Shown: positions 59,948-64,000 of the stretch, piece by piece | Position numbering within the stretch: the first letter of the stretch is position 1 | Layout of the letters: the number at the start of each line of letters is the position of its first letter | Assembly (NCBI GenBank): GCA_038106185.1 | Contig: JAYODE010000015.1 | Coordinates: forward strand, 6,105 to 70,104 | DNA: 64,000 bases | Source: UBA4582 sp038106185 | GTDB lineage: Bacteria; Pseudomonadota; Gammaproteobacteria; Pseudomonadales; Azotimanducaceae | Direction: 5' to 3' | Notes under the pieces: model-generated | Seen by the model: only the letters and a program-made list of their open reading frames with translations | Told to the model about the DNA's origin: nothing | Databases searched by the model: none | Translations under genes and position numbers: made by a program

Positions 59948-59980
59948 TGGCGCCGTCACAGGGCCGGAGGCTACAGAACC

Positions 59981-60547
59981 ATGGCTGATATAAAAATTAA
60001 TCTACTACCCTGGCGCGAGGAGCTTCGCGAGGAACGTAAACAGGAGTTCCTGAAGATATTGGTTGGCGTGCTGCTGCTGGCAGCGGCCATGATTTTCGGC
60101 GTTGATCGTTTCTACAATATCCAGATTGATAGCCAGCAAGCGCGTAACAATTATCTGAGTAAAGAAATCACGGTTCTCGAGGAACGAATCGATGAGATCA
60201 AAATGTTGCAACAAAAGCGCGACGAGTTATTGGCGAGAATGAAAGTGATTCAGGAGTTACAGGGTAATCGGCCGGTTATTGTTCGACTGTTTGATGAGAT
60301 GGCGCGGCGCCTTGCTGATCGCGTGTACTTTACCAGCCTGTCGGTGCAGGGGAAATCGATCACCATCGATGGCGTGGCGGAGTCTAATAACCGCATATCG
60401 AGTCAATTGCGCAATTTTGATGAATCGGATTGGTTTGAGAAGCCAAATGTCACCGGTATCGTCGCTGACCCTGCCAATGGACCACAAGCCAGCAGATTCA
60501 AGTTGATGGTACAGCAGAGCACACCCAGCGCGACGGAGGTGGACTAG
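59981..60547 (+). CDS. pilN: Type IV pilus assembly protein PilN
   Basis: 188-aa inner-membrane protein. The N-terminal INLLPWREELREERKQEF is the conserved PilM-binding segment, followed by one transmembrane helix (ILVGVLLLAAAMIFGV), a coiled coil and a periplasmic ferredoxin-like domain. Dimerises with PilO. GGAGG lies upstream of the ATG. Confidence 0.95.
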   Translation: MADIKINLLPWREELREERKQEFLKILVGVLLLAAAMIFGVDRFYNIQIDSQQARNNYLSKEITVLEERIDEIKMLQQKRDELLARMKVIQELQGNRPVIVRLFDEMARRLADRVYFTSLSVQGKSITIDGVAESNNRISSQLRNFDESDWFEKPNVTGIVADPANGPQASRFKLMVQQSTPSATEVD

Positions 60548-60549
60548 TC

Positions 60550-61191
60550 ATGGCCGTCCAGGACCTGATCGAGAGTCTGAAGAGCTTTGATCCCAATGAT
60601 CTGAGCGACCTTAACAGCATTGGCACATGGCCAGTCGCTGTGAAAGCGATTATCTGGGTGGTCGCCTTTATCGGCGCCCTGGTACTTGGTTATTTTGTTT
60701 TCGTGACGCCATTGCAGGACGAGCTCAGTAAAACCCAGGGGAAGGAAACCAGTTTGCGAGCAGATTTTGAAAAAAAGTATTTTGAATCGGCTCATCTGGA
60801 GAGCTATCGCCAGCAACAGAAAGAGATGGAAATGTCCTTTGAGACAATCCTACGACAGTTACCAAGCGACACGGAAATACCTGGCTTGATTGAGGATATT
60901 ACTCTGGTGGGCCTGAAAAACGGTCTGAACTTTACCAGCATCGATTTGCGACCCGAACAGAAATATGAGTTCTATATCGAAAAGCCCATTCAGATTGTGG
61001 TCTCTGGCACTTACCACGAACTGGGCGCCTTTGTGAGTGACGTTGCTGACCTGTCGCGCATTGTGACCCTGCATGACTTTACCATTTTGCCAGAAGGAGC
61101 CGGAGCTCGCGGTTCGGCGGAAAGTGGCAGTGGTATTTTGCGGATGAACATCCTGGCGAAGACGTATCGTTATAATGATGAGCGTCGATGA
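60550..61191 (+). CDS. pilO: Type IV pilus assembly protein PilO
   Basis: 213-aa partner of PilN with the same plan: short cytoplasmic N-terminus, transmembrane helix (IIWVVAFIGALVLGYFVFV), coiled coil and periplasmic domain (SFETILRQLPSDTEIPGLIEDI). It starts 2 bp after pilN behind GGAGG and overlaps pilP by 4 bp. Confidence 0.95.
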   Translation: MAVQDLIESLKSFDPNDLSDLNSIGTWPVAVKAIIWVVAFIGALVLGYFVFVTPLQDELSKTQGKETSLRADFEKKYFESAHLESYRQQQKEMEMSFETILRQLPSDTEIPGLIEDITLVGLKNGLNFTSIDLRPEQKYEFYIEKPIQIVVSGTYHELGAFVSDVADLSRIVTLHDFTILPEGAGARGSAESGSGILRMNILAKTYRYNDERR

Positions 61192-61793
61192 GGCCCTCGA
61201 TGAATAAACGGCGAAACCGAAAGACTAGTTGTAAAGAAGCGCTTAGTGCGGCGCTGAACAAAGGTTATCGTTGCGGCATGTTAGTCTCGTTAGTGGTGCT
61301 GGTCTCTGCCTGCTCGGCTGGTGACGAATATGCCGACATTAAGGCCTTTATTGACAATGTCAAAGCACAGCCGGTAGGAGGAATTCCACCACTGCCAGAG
61401 TTTGAGTCTTATCAAGCTTTCAGCTACAGCGCAGCAAACCGTCGTAGCCCATTTGAACCCCCCGTGATTGTTGTTCAGAAAAGCGAAGAGCAGAAACGGA
61501 ATGTCGGCCTCAAGCCGCCTCAGGACCACGTAAAGCAATATTTAGAAAGATTCAATCTGTCAGCGCTGGCGATGGTTGGAACCCTCGAGCAGGAGGGAGA
61601 AACCTGGGCGCTGATTGAAGATAGTGATCGAAGTGTTCATCGAGTGCAGGTCGGGGACTACATGGGTAGCAGCTGGGGACAGGTCGAAAGTATCAACGAC
61701 AATCGAATGGATATCACAGAAATTGTCAGTGATGGTGCTGGCGGGTGGCTACGCCGACCCAGGAGTATTGCGCTGAGAGGTCTCGTCGAATAA
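61188..61793 (+). CDS. pilP: Type IV pilus assembly lipoprotein PilP
   Basis: Inner-membrane lipoprotein of about 201 aa linking PilNO to the PilQ secretin. The lipobox is LVSAC after a hydrophobic stretch; the beta-domain includes YSAANRRSPFEPP, SALAMVGTLEQEGETWALIED and VHRVQVGDYMG. ATG at 61188 overlaps pilO (ATGA). A second ATG at 61200 has AGG at proper spacing and is equally possible. Confidence 0.93.
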   Translation: MRPSMNKRRNRKTSCKEALSAALNKGYRCGMLVSLVVLVSACSAGDEYADIKAFIDNVKAQPVGGIPPLPEFESYQAFSYSAANRRSPFEPPVIVVQKSEEQKRNVGLKPPQDHVKQYLERFNLSALAMVGTLEQEGETWALIEDSDRSVHRVQVGDYMGSSWGQVESINDNRMDITEIVSDGAGGWLRRPRSIALRGLVE

Positions 61794-61921
61794 TGACATT
61801 TGGAATCGAGCCATGACCTTATTACGACTATACGACGAGCGAGTACACGACAAGCGAGCCTTTTTGTGACCAGCAATTGCGAGGATTAATTGCGACCATT
61901 AACGGACGGACGGGAACCAAC

Positions 61922-64000
61922 ATGCTGACCAGACTCTTATTATTGATGTTGATGTGCCTGCCAACTGCGGTTGCAGCTGCCGTCACTTTAGATGGTATTG
62001 AGTTTTCGACTCTGCCCGGAGACAAGATTGAGATCCGTATGCATTTTGATGGTGTGCCCCCGATCCCCACTGGCTATACCATTGAACAGCCAGCGAGAAT
62101 CGCCCTGGATTTAGTCGGGGTTAAAAATGGTCTGGATTCCAAATATCATCAATTGGGTAGCGGCAATGCACGCAGCGTCACTGTTATTGAAGCGGGTGAG
62201 CGGACTCGAGTCATCGTTGGCATGACTGAGCTTTCGCCTTATGCAACTCGCGTAGATGGCGACACTTTGGTACTACTGGTCGGTCAGATGGCAGCCGATG
62301 AACCGGCAAGTAGAATGCCGCGGGAACAATCGTCGCGGCCTGGATTACAGCGGCCAGTTGATTCATTGGCGACGGGATCACGTATTGAGGCCATTGACTT
62401 CAGGCGAGGAGCAGATGGAGAGGGTCGCGTGATTGTTAATCTATCGAATCCGGGTATCGGTGTGGATGTCACCAGTGAAGGGGGCAAGATAAGAGTCGAA
62501 TTTACCGCGACTCAGATTCCTGCGGAGCTGCAGCGCCGCCTCGACGTGACTGATTTCGCGACGCCGGTGCTGGTCGTAGATGCCTTGCCAGAGTCCAATA
62601 ATACGATCCTGATGATCGAGCCGACCGGTGACTACGACTACCTTGCTTACCAGGCGGATAACCTCTTCACATTAGAAGTCAAACCGCTCACAGCCTCTGA
62701 TATGGCGTCCTCCATGGATCAGGCCTTTCGCTATCGCGGCGAAAAGCTGTCCCTGAACTTTCAGGACATCGAAATTCGATCAGTACTGCAACTCATCGCA
62801 GACTTCACAGACCTTAACCTTGTCGCCAGCGATACCGTCTCTGGTCGAATCACTCTGCGGCTGAAGAATGTGCCCTGGGATCAGGCCCTCGACATCATCA
62901 TGAAAACCAAAGGCCTTGATAAACGTCAATTGGGTAACGTACTCATGGTGGCGCCAGCCGCTGAGCTCGCGGCTCGAGAAAAGTTGGAGCTGGAAAGTCT
63001 TCAGCAGATTTCTGAGTTGGCGCCTTTGCGGACTGAATTTATTGAAGTGAAATACGCTAAAGCCAGCGAAATCTATGCGCTGTTTAAAAGTGGCGAGGAA
63101 GGCGTTGCAGCTGGCGTAGTGTCGAGTCGTGGCAGCGTCATCGTTGATGAGCGCACCAACTCAATCATTTTGACGGAAACTGCTAACAAAATTAGCGAGT
63201 TTCGACTTGTCCTCGACAAGTTAGATGTGCCGGTCAGGCAAGTTCTAATTGAGGCGCGCATAGTGACTGCCAGTTCGAATTTCACAAAAAATCTTGGCGT
63301 CAGATGGGGGGCTGGTGGCTATGGCTCTGTGGGTACCTCGGCGATTCAGGCTGGCGCAAATCTGGACTCTCTGGAGACGATCAGAGGATCGTCTCTGACG
63401 GGCGCCGATCTGGCCTTGAGCAGTGCAGATTCTCTCGTTGTTGATCTGCCAGGCGGAGCGGGTAATTCCATCGCCCTGGGTATTCTAAGTAGCAAATATC
63501 TATTGGACCTGGAGCTGTCTGCCGCCGAAGTCAGCGGAGAAGGTGAGGTGGTCGCCAGGCCCAAGGTCATCACTGCCGACAAGCAAGCCGCGACCATTTC
63601 GCAGGGCCAACAGGTACCCTATCTGGAGCGAGCCGGTGGCGACACGGGTGCGGCTGGCGGCGCCACAGTGGCATTTATTGCGGCCGAACTGAAGCTCGAT
63701 GTGACGCCCCAGATCACACCAGACGATCGCATCATTCTTGATCTGAACGTGACGCAGGATGAGGTCGGTGCTGCGCCGGTAGGTGGTGGAGCGCCTCCGA
63801 TCAATACCAGTAATCTCACCACCAAGGTACTGGTAGATAACGGAGATACCATTGTCCTCGGTGGTGTATTCAAAACCTCGGAAACCAATACTATCAATAA
63901 AACGCCGTTTCTCGGTGATCTGCCTTATCTGGGGAGCTTGTTCAGAAGTACCAACCGCACGACGACAAAAACGGAATTACTGATTTTCATTACGCCGATC
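61922..64000 (+). CDS. pilQ: Type IV pilus secretin PilQ (3' end outside the window)
   Basis: Outer-membrane secretin through which the pilus passes. 693 codons are open to the window edge. Signal peptide (LLLLMLMCLPTAVAAA), AMIN domains (about 20-115 and 155-255), secretin/TonB short domain (LSLNFQDIEIRSVLQLIAD), N1 domain (IEVKYAKASEIYALFKS), then the secretin core with GEVVARPKVITADKQAATISQG and VLGGVFKT, ending TKTELLIFITPI at the edge. Only about 10-20 residues seem missing. ATG at 61922. Confidence 0.95.
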   Translation, partial: MLTRLLLLMLMCLPTAVAAAVTLDGIEFSTLPGDKIEIRMHFDGVPPIPTGYTIEQPARIALDLVGVKNGLDSKYHQLGSGNARSVTVIEAGERTRVIVGMTELSPYATRVDGDTLVLLVGQMAADEPASRMPREQSSRPGLQRPVDSLATGSRIEAIDFRRGADGEGRVIVNLSNPGIGVDVTSEGGKIRVEFTATQIPAELQRRLDVTDFATPVLVVDALPESNNTILMIEPTGDYDYLAYQADNLFTLEVKPLTASDMASSMDQAFRYRGEKLSLNFQDIEIRSVLQLIADFTDLNLVASDTVSGRITLRLKNVPWDQALDIIMKTKGLDKRQLGNVLMVAPAAELAAREKLELESLQQISELAPLRTEFIEVKYAKASEIYALFKSGEEGVAAGVVSSRGSVIVDERTNSIILTETANKISEFRLVLDKLDVPVRQVLIEARIVTASSNFTKNLGVRWGAGGYGSVGTSAIQAGANLDSLETIRGSSLTGADLALSSADSLVVDLPGGAGNSIALGILSSKYLLDLELSAAEVSGEGEVVARPKVITADKQAATISQGQQVPYLERAGGDTGAAGGATVAFIAAELKLDVTPQITPDDRIILDLNVTQDEVGAAPVGGGAPPINTSNLTTKVLVDNGDTIVLGGVFKTSETNTINKTPFLGDLPYLGSLFRSTNRTTTKTELLIFITPI

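Overview
The window is a chromosomal segment of a Gram-negative gammaproteobacterium. Evidence is the TonB-dependent receptor, EnvC, SecB, PilMNOPQ, UbiB/UbiE, and a housekeeping gene order much like that of Pseudomonas and relatives (gpmI-yibN-grxC-secB-trmL-ntrC-ntrB-glnA-typA, then tat-hisE-hisI-ubiB-ubiE-DUF971-hslU-hslV-priA-rpmE-mrcA-pilMNOPQ). The alkylsulfatase, F420/flavin luciferase-like oxidoreductase, crotonases and TonB receptor suggest a marine or oligotrophic heterotroph, perhaps of the Cellvibrionales type; that placement is inference. Two runs of exactly 100 N mark scaffold joins, so this is a draft or metagenome assembly.

Layout. (1) 0-11 kb is a polyamine locus: a putrescine/spermidine ABC permease (potI), a TonB-dependent receptor and a TPR-sulfotransferase on the minus strand, then spuC-puuD-puuA-puuB on the plus strand with convergent agmatinase (speB). 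Agmatine would give putrescine, which can be transaminated (SpuC) or glutamylated, oxidised and hydrolysed (PuuA, PuuB, PuuD). (2) 11-15 kb is a minus-strand block asmA-mutY-yggX-DUF938. (3) 15-28 kb is a more accessory region: ferredoxin-NADP reductase, SdsA-type alkylsulfatase, AEC carrier, peroxiredoxin, EamA transporter, luciferase-like oxidoreductase, an orphan sigma-70 family factor, a beta-CASP nuclease, LOG protein and a dienoyl-CoA-isomerase-like crotonase. (4) 28-36 kb holds hisB-hisA (without hisH between them), yibQ-ctpA-envC-gpmI and yibN-grxC-secB. (5) 36-41 kb is the nitrogen-control block glnG-glnL and glnA. Sequence-level NtrC sites and sigma-54 promoters can be read in front of glnA and, more weakly, glnL. 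(6) 41-47 kb: typA, a proline-iminopeptidase homologue that lacks its nucleophile, dtd, a crotonase, tatABC, hisE and hisI. (7) 47-58 kb: ubiEB, DUF971, hslVU, a SPOR protein, priA (interrupted by a gap), rpmE and mrcA. (8) 58.9 kb to the end: pilM-N-O-P-Q, with pilQ running off the window.

The most unusual signal is not a gene. At least eight unrelated short tandem arrays (6, 9, 10, 12, 14, 14, 15 and 15 bp units) sit at gene boundaries, most often starting in or just after a stop codon (potI, prx, LOG, secB), within a gene's 3' coding end (tatB) or in an upstream region (spuC, mrcA). In two cases the array shapes a protein C-terminus (LOG and TatB). No tRNA, rRNA, CRISPR array, insertion sequence or prophage was recognised.
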